Shown in pieces: positions 11,632-22,748 of a stretch of 64,000 nt of DNA (the first letter of the stretch is position 1; each line of letters opens with the position of its first letter). The position numbers were made by a program, and so were the translations under genes. This stretch comes from Gymnopus androsaceus JB14 (Eukaryota; Basidiomycota; Agaricomycetes; Agaricales; Omphalotaceae), in NCBI GenBank assembly GCA_009733575.1, contig ML769470.1, positions 124,001 to 188,000 on the forward strand. The letters run 5' to 3'. The notes under the pieces were generated by a model. That model ran no database searches. It was given only the letters and a program-made list of their open reading frames with translations, and was not told the origin of the DNA.

Positions 11632-13696
11632 ATGGATGTGCCAATGAATGATGACCTTCACCTTTCAGCCCCAGCGCGCTCAGCTTTTCCAGAAATAGCC
11701 ACATTGATTCCCAACAAATGGTCTTGGCAGGCAAAAGATGAGGAAAAGTGGGTTTCTGTGCCATTTGACTGGCAAGCTTTCATGGATTGTTGGATGGATC
11801 CGCTTTGTGCAGCTGATTTAAATCAGAAAACATTTCCGTACAAGCTTCAGATTTTTCCAACATCAAGCTTTTCAACACCAGAGTTGACCATGACTAGCAT
11901 TGGGGCAACACCACTCCTAAACACATTTAATAGCAAAATTCTGGTCTTGGAGAGGTATGCTTTCCTTTACCATGGCCTCAACGGTACTTGTGAGCAAGAC
12001 TATGGTGGAGGAGTTATTTTGGGTGGTCAGCTGGGCATTGGTAGGTTAGGGGCATGATTTGATTCACTTTACTGACCGCAGCCTCAGGGAAGAGTCTACT
12101 TATTTGATACTTCCTAGTGCAACTTATCTGGAATCAGCAGCCAGTTGTGCTCCATCTACCTCAGCAAATAAATATCCCCACCATCCTGTTCTACCATGGC
12201 AAAGCCTGGTGCTGCCCTTTGTCCAACTTTGACTTCCAGGCAATGCCGTCTGGACCAATAAACCCAGATACCAAAGGTCCAAAACCCATCTTTGTGCTGG
12301 TGGACTCATCTAGCATGGAGCCCTTAGGTATGACCAAGACAATGGGATGGCTGATCTACTCTGTGTCACCAAAACCAATACTTTTTCATGAGTTCAGGAA
12401 GAGACGTAATCCTTTTCTTTGGGGCTTGGATCTATGGACTCTTGAGCAACTTCATGATGCGTGACTAGTTTCACTTTGTGCATAAGCATCTGGTCCCTGA
12501 CTCCTCTCCATTACAGGCTCAAGCTCCATGTTCAGTGGCCTGGATTCTTTAAAGGACTCACTGCGCTTCTGGAGGGACACACTGACAGGAAGAATCAATG
12601 GGCCCTCCAGGTTGCAGTATCTGTCAGAAACAACTCCAAATACAAAGAGTGGCCCCAGGAGACAGTAGATGACTGGATTGAGATCCTCCTCAATAATGCG
12701 ATCCATTGGTCTGGAAGGACACCCCGCGAGGTCTTCCAGACTATCCTTGCTCCAGTAGATGCCAAACATGGAGGAAATCTCCCATCCAATCCTCTTAGTC
12801 ATGTTGCACACCTTCTCTCATGGGCAGAGCTCATAGCATACAGAAGCGCTGACCCCATCTCACATGGCATCCTTGCTATCCAAATGCAACCTGCTTCCCT
12901 GATGTCATACCACAACTCCAATTTTGACTTCATTGTCAAAAATCCTGCATTGTGGGAGGTGATGGATGAATATATCTTTAGGAGTAATGTTGCAAAAATT
13001 TGTTCTGTCTTCACCAGCCTAAGGACTCTCAAGCTCATATGTGGCAGTGGCACTGCATTAACAGACCATATATTTGCTGACTATGCACTTGGTCATATGA
13101 TAGCAGATAACCCATTCATTCCACTAAAACCAATGGTTTTCCAGAATGGGAAGGCGGCGCAACCTACTTTCACTGCTGACCTGAATATCAAGTTGTCTTT
13201 GGTTCCCACAGGCATTTATCCTGGCCATCGTTGTCGTTGTCCCGTTGTAGACTACATGCCGACAAAGGGCAAGATGCGACGACCATGGTACAAATGGAAC
13301 TACAATAATGGTCCCTTGGAGGTGGGGTTCATCTTTGTCCCTGTTGCTAGCAATCATCCCCTATTCGACGCATTCTTCCTTGATGTGCCAGACCTTTGGT
13401 ATCCACATCTCTGGATCCTGTGGATTATTCAGTTTACTGCATCTTGGGAACACAAGGATGCAGTCAAAGGACTGCTTAACGTGCGCAAGTTATTGAAGAA
13501 GCAGGCGGGGCTCATTAATGATCAGAAGATAGAAGTTGAAGTTCGTTGGGTGCTGATGAAGCCGACACCAGTGAGCAATGTTTCTGACCGCGAATGGCAA
13601 ATGCCACCAGGGTGGAATGAGAGCGTCATACAATTTGATCATCGTGGCTTCGTCTGGTTGCAGGAAATGGACATGACTGGCACTGGAACACACTGA
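11632..13696 (+). CDS. Uncharacterised multi-exon gene; member of a dispersed repeat family
   Basis: Three long plus-strand open stretches follow one another: 11632-12043 (starts MDVPMNDDLHLSAPARSAF), 12117-12464 (IFVLVDSSSMEPLGMTKTMG) and 12461-13696. The last is 411 codons, contains SWAELIAYRSADPISHGIL and GKMRRPWYKWNYNNGPLEVG, and ends at the stop at 13696. Splicing between them is not fully resolved: candidate introns lie near 12044-12085 and 12460-12520. The product is soluble, rich in Trp and Pro, with no signal peptide or obvious catalytic motif, and I do not recognise the family. A truncated copy of its first exon at 117-340 suggests the gene is carried by, or derived from, a repeated element. 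It could also be a degenerate copy itself. Confidence 0.5.
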
Positions 13697-14460
13697 ATGA
13701 TGTTGGATACGTTTTGACTTTGCTCTCACAGTTGTCTGTGCTATGTAGGCGTCTCCCGCAATCCCAAAAATCACATCCGAGTCGGGTCAACGTTATCGAA
13801 CGGCGGGGGACGAGTGTCAGTAAACTTAGTTAGGGGGATCAGTTGTGATAACTTTATCTTTGTGCATTCATTAATATTGTCGACCAGTCCGATTAAAGAA
13901 GACATGCAAATAACCCTTCCCTTGCGCCCCGATGGATATTCCATCCTATTCACCTATTTCTGGTTTTGCTATCTGCTTTATTCTCTTTTACATCGACATT
14001 TTATTATCTGGCTTACTGATCATTAAGCTTTACATTGATTCAACACCACATCACGGCCTCGAGAATACAGTACAGTAAACTATAAAAATCAATTATCTGC
14101 AAATAATCATCAGAAGATGATGTTGCGGCGAGTTTTCTTCAAACCGATAGACAGTCCGAATATCGAGTTCGTTGTACCGAACGGATGTAGGCCTAATATT
14201 ACTACTAACTGGGGGCTTGTTAATAGCTGCACGGAAAAACGACCAAGTAGTAAGTCCATATGAGGGAAATTGTGAAGCTACATTGTTCGGTCACATCTTT
14301 GTGAGCGCACATAGGCAATCGCGCACTCCTCATCACCATGTTCATGTACCTTAATACTTGAGTGAATCGACAGAATGTAGGTACTGCTAAGTCAGGAGTA
14401 GGGTCTCCTATGAGGCGATGAATATGAGCTCGATTTTCGCTCGTGAATCGATACATATGT
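13697..14460. other. Intergenic, no gene seen
   Basis: Only short ORFs without intron-joined continuation are present on either strand. No clear repeats were noticed. Confidence 0.4.
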
Positions 14461-14675
14461 TCTCTATTTCATTTCATGTAGTGTTTCAAGATGTTGTACA
14501 TACTTGGATGGCACTATTTTGGATTACTCTCGATGTTGTAGATAGGTTGTTTGATCCTGTTACATACTCAAAAAGCGTCCGCTAATTTTCACTTGATCCA
14601 AATCAAACCGGTCAAAGCTGGTTCTCGCAGATTTGCTTACTTGTAACTTTACTGAGTTCGGTACAATCCATAGAT
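14461..14675 (+). pseudogene. Decayed copy of the last intron and exon of the gene at 6242
   Basis: This segment matches 7025-7230. Shared words include TTGATCCTGTTACATAC, TTTTCACTTGATCCAA and GTCAAAGCTGGTTCTC. Substitutions and a short insertion (AAAAGCGTCCGCTAATTTTC versus AAAAGCTGATTTTC) introduce a stop codon in the exon. It is a broken paralogous fragment and parallels the fragment at 117-340, so both genes flanking the hAT insertion have outlying fragments. Confidence 0.7.
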
Positions 14676-14743
14676 GGAAAAAAATTTTCGTTACGAAGGC
14701 TCACTAATCAGCAAGCAATCCTTCCCTATACTTTCTCTCTACC

Positions 14744-15678
14744 TTAATCTAAGTCCAAGTCATCATATTTGAACTTTGACCAATCCGCCGTCGGATGCTC
14801 CTTTATATCAGTCTTCTTAAATTCCTCTGAAAAGATTGTATCAGTATGATAACTCAGAGAATTTTACTGTCGCGACTTGAAGTGTTTGAAGCATGAAAAA
14901 CAACTTACCCTTAGTCATAATCACCCATGTCAGGCCCATCTCTTGGTCTGCGTAGTGAGGCGGAAGTCGTAGCGTTTCACTTCTGGCGCCATCTTTTGGA
15001 TCGGTGCTTTGGATGATGGTAGTGGCCGGTTCGTAATAAGGCAACTTCGTTTTTCTCTTCTGGACATATATTGCGAAATTGGCCAGGGTAGGTGGATCTC
15101 CTAGGACAGACCTAATTTTGTCATTGTCGATGGTCACCTGTTAGTAACAGAAATAGATATACATGTCAATAGTTCCGAAGATAGCCAGAAAAGAAGATTT
15201 CGCATACCTTCGGAGCTTTTTCAATCGGATCCATCTTCTCAAAATAAAACATCACCTAGTGAAAATGGCGAAAAGTGAGCTCTTAAAAGAGAAGTACCAT
15301 GATAATCATGATCCTCACTACATATAATGGAAAATCTGTACTAGGCTGTGGATGGAGGATGTCGTAATCCATCGTTGGATTTATTGAGGTCGGCGCTTTC
15401 ATGATGAGTTTTGCTCGATCTTTCATAAGGTTGCGCTAATGCATACGAAGTGTTGTTCAAGATTATGTTTGTGTTGACTAGCTGTGTAATAATAATAATA
15501 AAATACCCACCTTGGTATCAACGGCAACGCGTTGACTGGGATAAAGATACCCGAAAAAAGTACCAAGTTTGGCAGTATCGGAATCTTCCCGAATGGTGAA
15601 GTTTAAGGGGGAGGCATTGACGACCACCAGGCCAATGAGAACGAGTAGAGAAGCGATTAGATTGATGGAACGAATCAT
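14744..15678 (-). CDS. Secreted protein of unknown function
   Basis: Minus-strand gene. The start ATG at 15678-15676 opens a signal peptide with hydrophobic core LIASLLVLIGLVVVNA, then PLNFTIREDSDTAKLGTFFG. Exons continue through short introns: a segment ending near 15320 (TMDYDILHPQPSTDFPLY), a small exon with EKMDPIEKAPK, then the main exon 15137-14909 with TIDNDKIRSVLGDPPTLANF and a sequence ending VIMTKG. The final exon encodes EEFKKTDIKEHPTADWSKFK and ends in an acidic DDLDLD before TAA at 14746-14744. The last junction joins exactly in frame. The mature protein would be small, hydrophilic and extracellular. I do not recognise the family. Confidence 0.65.
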
Positions 15679-15681
15679 CAC

Positions 15682-16977
15682 TGTCAGAGACCAGCTCCGA
15701 ACGAGGAATACTTAGAAAGAGGTTGGAGAGGCACCAGGCGACTTAACTTTATATCATCAGAATTGCGCCTTATAAGTCGGCTTGAAAAAATATTCGCGTG
15801 CACAATCTCGACACTGAGATCAGCCTAGACCCCATTTTTCAGGACAACAGCCGTTTCGAAAAAATTGGCTGTACTGTAATATGTAATACTTGGAGCCTTC
15901 AATCGCCAATATTGCCGAATCTCAGCAGCACCAGCACCGCTTGGGTGCCCAGAGACTTCAAATGTTCTCGAACGTTCGAATCAGCACTTAGACCGTGTCG
16001 TGTAATAGACCTTCCTTCCTTCCTTCCTTCCCTGCTTCCCTGAAATGAATGTTTATGATCCGGTCGGAAGAGTGGGCTCAATGTTCTCAACACGGGCTAC
16101 CCTGGTTGCAAATGCACTTCGGACTTTTGTTCAATCGAAGATTTGATTCTAGTGGGCAGTGCGGTTCGGTGTGGGAAGCCTCGTTTCCTCTAAAACTAAG
16201 GATAAGACAGTGTGTCGCTGCTGTAGATCCAGACAGTGTATGGGGGCTTAATTACGATAGACGTCCGGAACTGTATAACAGCAGCGCCGCAGCCTCGCCC
16301 GCTACAAGGGGGCCTGCTATAGCCTGCCATTGGCACTACGGAAAAAATATTGACGAGGCGATCACTCTAGAGCAGATCAGGCACTACTTTTTTATGAGGT
16401 GGCACTTGAAGTCAGATGTGACTCATAGAACCATCCAAAATCCTCAACGTACAGCTGATAATGTAACGTATGTGATTTCATTCATAGTGCAAGAGAAGTC
16501 AAAGATCAGCGCTCATTCAGAACGACAATCTGTTTCAAGCTGCTTCAAGAGAGTAGATCTACAAAAGAAAATTCAAGCAGCCTTCTTCAAAGGAAGACAA
16601 TGCGACTCATAGTATTGAAAGCGATGGCGACAATTCTTGTCGACATCGCGTATCTGGAACTCTGGATAATACGAGTGGGGTCAAGAGGTAAGGTCCTGTG
16701 GGCGCATCCTTGTATCGAGTATCAAGCTGGTGTTAGCAAGCCCATTTCGGGTATTGTGTCACCAGAAATAGAACACCAAGGAGAAGATTCATGTTGATCA
16801 GATAAAATGGTACTTAACCGTCTCTAACAGTCGGTACCCCTCTCGCTCCAAAGTTTACGAAAATGCGAACCAAATAAGAGTTTCTATGATCCGCTACAAA
16901 TCAGGAGCGTCTGGTTCGAAGATAAAACATACATGGATGCAGAGAAATACAATCTATCTTACAAATCTACAGTTCCG
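15682..16977. other. Intergenic with CCTT microsatellite
   Basis: No gene is supported. A (CCTT)n-type tract lies at 16010-16032, preceded by GTAATAGACCTTCCTTCC, the same lead-in found before the CCTT tract at 54875-54904. A plus-strand ORF at 16049-16612 is open for 187 codons but shows no family feature, signal or spliced extension. Confidence 0.4.
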
Positions 16978-18536
16978 TCATCCGTCATAGTCGCACTCTC
17001 CTTCCATGTCGATTTCGTCGCGCTCAAAGGAACTGTCTGACCCAAGCTCGATATCCGACGAATACGACTGAGATTGCGAATGTATTTCATTTCTTGGCGC
17101 TCTGCTTCGAGTATTATCTCCTCGACCGCTGGGTCTCCAAAACATCCATACACGAAAAATATCCTGAAAAGGCATAAGCATGAGTTACAGATTATCATAT
17201 AATATGAGCAAATGAACGGACCTCCTGAAAGCCGAAGATAAACACGAATGATATCGGTGCTGTGATAATACAGTAAACTGTAAGTTTCACTAGCGACTTT
17301 GCTTGGATTTTTCCACAATTTGACTCACGTAGTGATTCTAAGATATTAGCTTCTGAAGAATTGGCTGGAGATGCCAAATTAATGAGGCTGACGCTTGCAA
17401 ACATCATGTTAGTATCGATCTTCGTAGTAGGACACCATAAAACGCACACAATTCCTATCACCCCAAAAAATGTGAACATCGCCAGCCTCACGATAATCCC
17501 TAATGTATTTCGATTGTTGGCTGTGAACCTATACCAGTTGCGATATATGTACAGCGAGAGGATGCCTTGCACAAAGAGAGTGGGAATCATGAGAAGGGCA
17601 GAATAAATGGCGGAGAATTGGCCTCTGGTAAATGAGCATCGAATTAGTAACTTGTTCCGCGCGATAGTGGCCTGTATATAACACGCACGGAATTGGGTTT
17701 GTTATACCGCAAAACATCCCCGAATCTGTAAGGGAGACTTGGTGTGGATTTTGGAGTGCATACTAGCGTGATTCGGGTGAGTGACGATATTGACAAAGTA
17801 CAACGTGAAAAAGTATACTGACACCTAGTGATGCAAAAAACTCGATGAAAGGTACTACGTATGGTACAATGATGAGCTGCTCGCGATCGGGATCAGTGAT
17901 TAAAATATAACTCGGTAAGAAAATCATACAGACAAGTTTGTCCCGATTTCGAGGCGACATTATTGTTGCAGTTCTGTTAGGATTTAAATGAATGTTGAAC
18001 CATAGCTACCGATTGCAAAGTACATCAGCGCGGTCAAATCAACGTCGACGAAATCTGTTACCTGAAGAGTGAACGCCAGCATTGTCCCTGCTATCCTATG
18101 CGGATATTAGTTGTCATTGTAGCAACAGATAGGGACGCCTTACAAGGACGGAACGGTGTTCACTGCCGCAGCTTGGAATGTACAGATGCTTGGGTCTGGA
18201 TCCGCTTTAAACAGCTGTCCAGTAGTGAGCCTAAAAGTGCCTGATGAGCTTGCGCGCTCTCAGATGAAAGAGGATGGAAAGGAACACACAGGAAGGCAAA
18301 AATAAAGCAGGCTACGATCCAGGAGAAGTTGAGATTAATCCATGTGGACTGGCGGTGAATCTTGCCAGGACACAGGATGACGGTGATAATGATAATAGAG
18401 CAGCATATCCACGCGAAAGTGTGCATTGTGACGAAAGCAGTAATTAAAGATACGGACGACTCGCGTCCGGCAGAAGCTACAGGTCAAATTAATGACAGAA
18501 AAGCGGACAAGGAAATATATACTCACCGTTAGCCAT
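16978..18536 (-). CDS. Seven-transmembrane receptor-like protein, uncharacterised
   Basis: Minus-strand gene with at least seven exons joining cleanly. Exon 1 is only 10 nt (ATGGCTAACG, 18536-18527). The next exon begins ASAGRESSVSLITAF and gives helix ICCSIIIITVILC, then the family-typical HRQSTWINLNFSWIVACFIF. Later exons supply ICTFQAAAVNTVPSL, VCMIFLPSYILI, GILSLYIYRNWYRFTANNRN and RLAMFTFFGVIGIVCVLW. The cytoplasmic tail is Ser/acidic (SYSSDIELGSDSSFERDEID) and ends in TGA at 16980-16978. The STWINLNFSWI word and topology match a large family of basidiomycete GPCR-like proteins. No frame breaks were seen, so the gene looks intact. It is a different 7TM subfamily from the one at 979. Ligand unknown. 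Confidence 0.75.
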
Positions 18537-19442
18537 CTTGCAGCTTCAAACAGTCGATAATAGTTAACTTTTTTACAAGGAGTCTTTTGTTTTTGTTTTT
18601 TGTTTTTTCAGGTTCCTGCCGTGTGCATGGTTGTGGTGGTGGTGGTGGAGAAGGAAAGAATGTGATAGTTAAAACGCCTAGTGACAAGTAAGATGTCCAT
18701 CATATATATGTACTCGCTACCGGAAAAGTAACCGGAATTTTTCCGGGTAGCGAGTACACAATCTACATCATTGAGTTACAACAGACAGAAGATGGGGCGA
18801 TGACCCGCGATGAATCGGTCGGAGTTCCAACGTGATGAGGATATGAAGAGAAGACTTAAGAGCGCTCTCTGAGCGCAGTAGTTAGAGGAAGGACCTGTGG
18901 AACCCGAAGGGAAGTGAAACCACTGATGTCAAAGATGAATTGATATCAGACATGTAACTTCAGTCCACTGTCCACGGACACCCGTTTTGATTGCGGCTTC
19001 TTTGAAGGTTGTAGTATCGGGAGAACAGACTGTGATCAGTGGCAAAGCAGTCACACAAGATGTGTCTCTTTCTTTTGGCGTCATCACAGAAATATCACCC
19101 CATTCTAAAACAGGTGATGAGCGTTGAGATTAGCTTCAAAATGGATACACACCTTAGAACCACATAAAGACCGAGACGTAACGAGAGCTGAACTAAAGCG
19201 AAGAGGCTAGGTTCCGAGAGCAAAAGTAACATAAAGCTTTGCCAAGGCAGGGCAATTTTTGACCGGTTGTAACATTGGGTTGATACTACCATCTACAACG
19301 TTGAAAGACAATTCTCCGCCCACGCCGCTCTCCACACAGGGATCAGAAAGCCGGCCAGAATAGTATAAAGCAGAGCGATGAACAAGGTTTTTGCATTCAG
19401 CCCAACCATTCCCGAGTCTCGTCAGCAATCTTGTGATCTACG
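18537..19442. other. Intergenic; promoter side of two divergent genes
   Basis: This holds a T/G-rich tract (18566-18598), a TGG repeat near 18632-18648, and the hairpin listed separately at 18710-18757. TATA-like TATAAAGC at 19366-19373 sits about 75 bp upstream of the secreted-protein start at 19443. Confidence 0.4.
18710..18757. repeat. Perfect-arm inverted repeat (hairpin)
   Basis: GTACTCGCTACCGGAAAA is followed after a short spacer by the complementary TTTTTCCGGGTAGCGAGTAC. The two arms pair over about 18 bp with one bulged base. The sequence could form a stem-loop or be the residue of a small transposon whose two ends came together. It lies 170 bp upstream of the 7TM gene start (18536, minus strand). 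Confidence 0.7.
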
Positions 19443-19896
19443 ATGAAGTTCTCCGTTGTAACTATCGCGTCTTCCTTCCTCCTCTTCATCGCCTCTGTCG
19501 CAGCCGAAGACTATCGTCGAGAAGTATACGTGAGGCTGTTTCGCGGCATGTGCAGTAAACTCAGTACTAACCTGGTCTGATTTCCAGACCTTGAGCGTCT
19601 TCTGCGATGCTTGGAACCGGCGCTGTGCCTCGTGATTTCTGGACGAATGATCGATCTGTTCCCATTTTTAAGACTACATCCAGGATAGCACATCGCACCG
19701 GCAACGTAGACTCTTACTGCGAACCTGGGTATGATGGTAACGGTAAGCATGATCCAGATACTCTTCAGAAAGAGATTAAAGAAACATCATTTCGGTAGGA
19801 ACCGCCTCTGCCTTTTGCACCTCCTTGAATGGGTCCATCGTAACGGACTATAGTGAACAAGTTATAAGCAGTCTGCACGCCACACAAGCACTTTGA
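19443..19896 (+). CDS. Small secreted cysteine-containing protein
   Basis: ATG at 19443 opens a signal peptide (FSVVTIASSFLLFIASVAA) followed by EDYRREVY and a GTGAGG donor. Downstream exons carry SVFCDAWNRRC, then NVDSYCEPGYDGNG before a GTAAGC donor. The last exon, TASAFCTSLNGSIVTDYSEQ, runs to TGA at 19894-19896. The pattern of signal peptide, CxxWxxxC, YC, and AFC near a conserved C-terminus is that of a small secreted protein family common in Agaricomycetes, with four to five cysteines probably in disulphides. The exon 2 splice is not certain: one frame gives a stop after RRCAS, so an extra short intron must be assumed. Function unknown; small secreted proteins often act at the host or wood interface. 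Confidence 0.6.
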
Positions 19897-20203
19897 CAGA
19901 AGTGAAGTTGCATGAACTGAAAAGGCTCGGAAGGTTTAGTAGGCAGTAGACGACTGTTAAACATGCGTCAATTATAATTGGGAATATTGGAACTTGAAGT
20001 AAACTGACCTTGAACACAACTCTCCATCTACTCGAAGCTTATCTTCAAAATGAACATTGGTTAGAAAAGCCATGAACGTCAGTCTTAACCTCGTGCAGGT
20101 CCTTAGCAAGATTCGAAGTACACAGGTCGCCGAACAGTTCGTATACTTGACTCGGCCAAACATATTAGATCTAGAATAAATTGCCATTGATAAAACTATT
20201 CGT
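19897..20203. other. Short spacer between convergent genes
   Basis: This stretch holds the 3' untranslated regions of the secreted-protein gene and of NDUFA6. No further feature seen. Confidence 0.4.
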
Positions 20204-20756
20204 TTAAACAACGCCAGAGGCCGCTGGTTTAATCGCTTCCTCGTCTCTCCCTGATACTTCATGAGTACTGAAATAAGATTCTCAACGGAATGTGCTGCTC
20301 ACCATTGTAAAACTTTTGCAAGAACGTCTTTTGCCCAGGTGCCTCCTGAGGCTTCAGCAAGATACCCAAAACCTGATCCGGAAGTTTCCAAGCGTTCATC
20401 GTCTCCTGGTATTCTTGCCTGCTCTTCAGCAGCAGTACATTGATAGCGCGCAGATCCGTGACATGACGGTTCGCTTCAAAGCGCTGTCTTATTAGGTGGC
20501 GAACATATTGTGGTGAGTAATTGAGCGAGTATACAGCAATCATCTCTGGAGCCTGAGCGAAACGGGTATCAGAACAAACGGAAGAACTAGGAATTAACTG
20601 AGCACGCACTCCACGGTACCACTCCCTGTATAGTTGAACCGCTCGCTTTTTTGCTTCAGCATGAGTTGCAGAGACAGTGGCTGGGCGCGCCAGGCGGGCG
20701 GGTATAGTGAACGTATTCATGAAAGAGAGAACTTGGGTTAAGCGCGCGCCAATCAT
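20204..20756 (-). CDS. NDUFA6: NADH:ubiquinone oxidoreductase subunit NDUFA6 (B14, LYR protein)
   Basis: A complex I accessory subunit of the LYR family on the mitochondrial matrix arm, where it contacts acyl carrier protein. The protein has the LYR motif in RAVQLYREWYRG, then APEMIAVYSLNYSPQYVRH, the basic RQRFEANRHVTDLRAINVLL and the hallmark SRQEYQETMNAWKLPDQVLG. It ends FLQKFYNGRDEEAIKPAASG. Splicing that fits the family: an in-frame intron with donor GTGCGT removes the stretch between RG and APEM, and a last intron joins FYN to GRDEEA, with TAA at 20206-20204. Translation may start at 20756 or at the second Met (20720), which better matches family length. The gene is head to head with the PP28 gene, 86 bp start to start. 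No frame breaks. Confidence 0.92.
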
Positions 20757-20842
20757 GCAACCTTCACAAAGAGGCGCTTATGCCCACGACTCATTTCTCT
20801 TCTCGACTCTCACCTTGCCACAAATAATTGTATCTCTGAGCG
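20757..20842. promoter_or_regulatory. Compact bidirectional promoter between NDUFA6 and PP28 gene
   Basis: Only 86 bp separate the outward-facing start codons (122 bp if NDUFA6 starts at its second Met). Both genes must share this region for initiation and 5' leaders, so coordinated expression is likely. No TATA box is obvious; pyrimidine-rich tracts (CTCTTCTCGACTCTCACC) are present, as in many fungal housekeeping promoters. Confidence 0.6.
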
Positions 20843-21759
20843 ATGGCGCGTGGAGCAGGTCTGCAATGATGTACTATTTGGCGATGAGGCTACATTATTC
20901 ATGATCTTTATGATCTTTCTTTCTTTCGTCGTTCTTTTAGGCAAATTCAAGACAAAGCGTGGTGGAGGACGACAATTCAGGTAAGCTGCCAGATCGCTGA
21001 CCATCTCACTCTCAATAACTCTCTTTGTAGTCGGAACATGGTTCTCGACGAGAATGGTACTGCTGTGTCCACAGATAAAAGATGGTGAGCTCGAGCTTGA
21101 TTGCCTTGGATAAGCCATGTATTCAACACGGTCAATTAGGCGTGACAAGGAAGCTGACGGATCAGACTCCGATGAGGAGGATGAGGAAGAAGAAGAGTCT
21201 GAAGAAGAATCCGAGGAGGAGCAAGAAGATGCTGAAGCAGACCCCAACAAGCCCGAACTCTCTCGTACTGAGCGCAAAGAGCTCAAACGGAAACAGGCTG
21301 CAGAAAAGTTGAAGCAGAAACAGAAGCAGGCTGGCGGCGGCGGCGGCGACGATGACTCGGAAGATGACTCTGATCTCATCAACCCGAACCACGTCAAGAA
21401 GAAGATGAACGTCTCCGACTTGAGCGCCCCACGAGAGCTTAGTCGTAAGGAGCGAGAGGCCAAAGAGAAACAGGAAGCCAAGGACAAGTACTGGAAGGTA
21501 TGTGAACCGTTCATCGTGTCATATACTGCTAATCATATCTGTCATCGCAGCTTCACGTAGCAGGCAAGACTGACCAGGCGAAGGCTGACCTTTCTCGTCT
21601 CGCCAAGATTCGTGCAGACCGCGAGGCCGCCGCAGCAAAGAGGAAAGCCGAGGCAGAAGGTAAACTTCCCATTGTGTATCCAAGTCATCCGGCTCATTCA
21701 TGTTTACAGCTAAAGAAGCCGAAGTGAAGGCGAAGCAGGCCACTGGGAGCAGAACTTAG
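20843..21759 (+). CDS. 28 kDa heat- and acid-stable phosphoprotein (PP28/PDAP1 family)
   Basis: Six exons join in frame. Exon 1 encodes MARGAG; exon 2 gives the family-typical GKFKTKRGGGRQFR, then NMVLDENGTAVSTDKRW and a long acidic stretch with DSDEEDEEEEESEEE. Next comes the basic coiled segment RTERKELKRKQAAEKLKQK and the PP28 core: INPNHVKKKM, SAPRELSRKEREAKEKQEA, KYWKLHVAGKTDQAKADLSR, LAKIRADREAAAAKRKAEAE. It stops at TAG 21757-21759. The order (GKFK..GGGR N-terminus, acidic middle, NPN..V and LHxAGKTDxAxxDLxRLAxIR) is diagnostic of the casein kinase substrate PP28 family, whose cell role in fungi is poorly known (cytosolic, RNA-linked in animals). Start chosen because exon 1 splices to GKFKTK exactly in phase. 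The gene looks intact. Confidence 0.9.
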
Positions 21760-22105
21760 GTTTCGCTGCGTTGGGATGAAGCGTTCATGTGCCTTTTATG
21801 GTTTACGCACAATCAAGTTTTCTCTGTATTTTCGAAATTTATACCGTAAACGGATACCTAACCTAACCGACATTTAGCATTCAGCTTGTATACTACTGAT
21901 ACTATGTGACAATCAACCATTTATGTATTCTACTCAGGCGCGCATTTTCTCGATTCTTACTCCCGTATCGGCGATGTCATACGAAAGCAACTAAACAAGT
22001 GGAAAAAAAAACAGGTATTTCTCAAACGTCTTTCAGTCTTGCACTCTTCGGGATGCTAATGAAGGCCGAGGTTAGACTGCGGCCCGCGCTTGTTTGGCCA
22101 CACCG
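21760..22105. other. Intergenic, no gene seen
   Basis: 3' flank of the PP28 gene; only short unsupported ORFs. Confidence 0.4.
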
Positions 22106-22430
22106 CCGTCGCGTTCGAGATATACACAATTCCTTCCGATATCCAGCCATTTTGAATATCCGGTAAACAGTAAAGTGCGTCAAATCAGCCCTCGGACGTA
22201 CGGGGTCTCTAAGAGATGATCATGGCTTGACTGTCGCGACCACATCGCTGCAAGCGGTTCACTATGCCGTCTCGCTCGAGATACATACAATCCCCCAACT
22301 ATTTTGAATCTCCGGTAAACAGTAACGTGCGTTAAATCAGCCCTAGGACGTACGGATTCCATATCCTTCGTCTGCCGAGATCTCCAAGAAATGATCATAG
22401 CTCGATGTCCTGTGCTACCACAGACTTGGA
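22106..22430. repeat. Tandem duplication upstream of the His-tail secreted gene
   Basis: Two copies of about 160 bp lie head to tail. Each has CG(T/C)TCGAGATA-ACA, then TTTTGAAT(A/C)TCCGGTAAACAG, AAATCAGCCCT(C/A)GGACGTACGG and AGATGATCAT / AAATGATCAT. The second copy continues into the promoter of the gene at 22749, and its sequence recurs at 34296-34420 in front of the broken paralogue, showing that the promoter was duplicated with the gene. Confidence 0.75.
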
Positions 22431-22748
22431 ATGGAAGCGTCTCGCTCAGACGGTGTAATCGGCGGTATCCTGTTTTAACCATCAGCCGCCCACCGGCATA
22501 ATCTTCTACTATTTCATGCCTGAATTCCTTTGAATCCTTTCCCTTTTTTCCTCAGCTGGACTCACTCATTCTTCCTCGTCACACCATACTAATAGGTGCA
22601 GGTCATCTATCTAAAGTTGTCTTGACAGGACTTACGCCTTTTACGACCCACGAACCAAGTAACGAATTTGGATACTTCTCCTTCTGCTTTCACGAAGCCA
22701 CTGCCACTCAGCCCACTGCCGACTTAGCGTTCTCTTCGATCAACCGAG

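Noticed and set aside
16049..16612. 187-codon plus-strand ORF
   Set aside because: No signal peptide, no domain, no spliced neighbours, and amino-acid composition that looks random; kept as intergenic.
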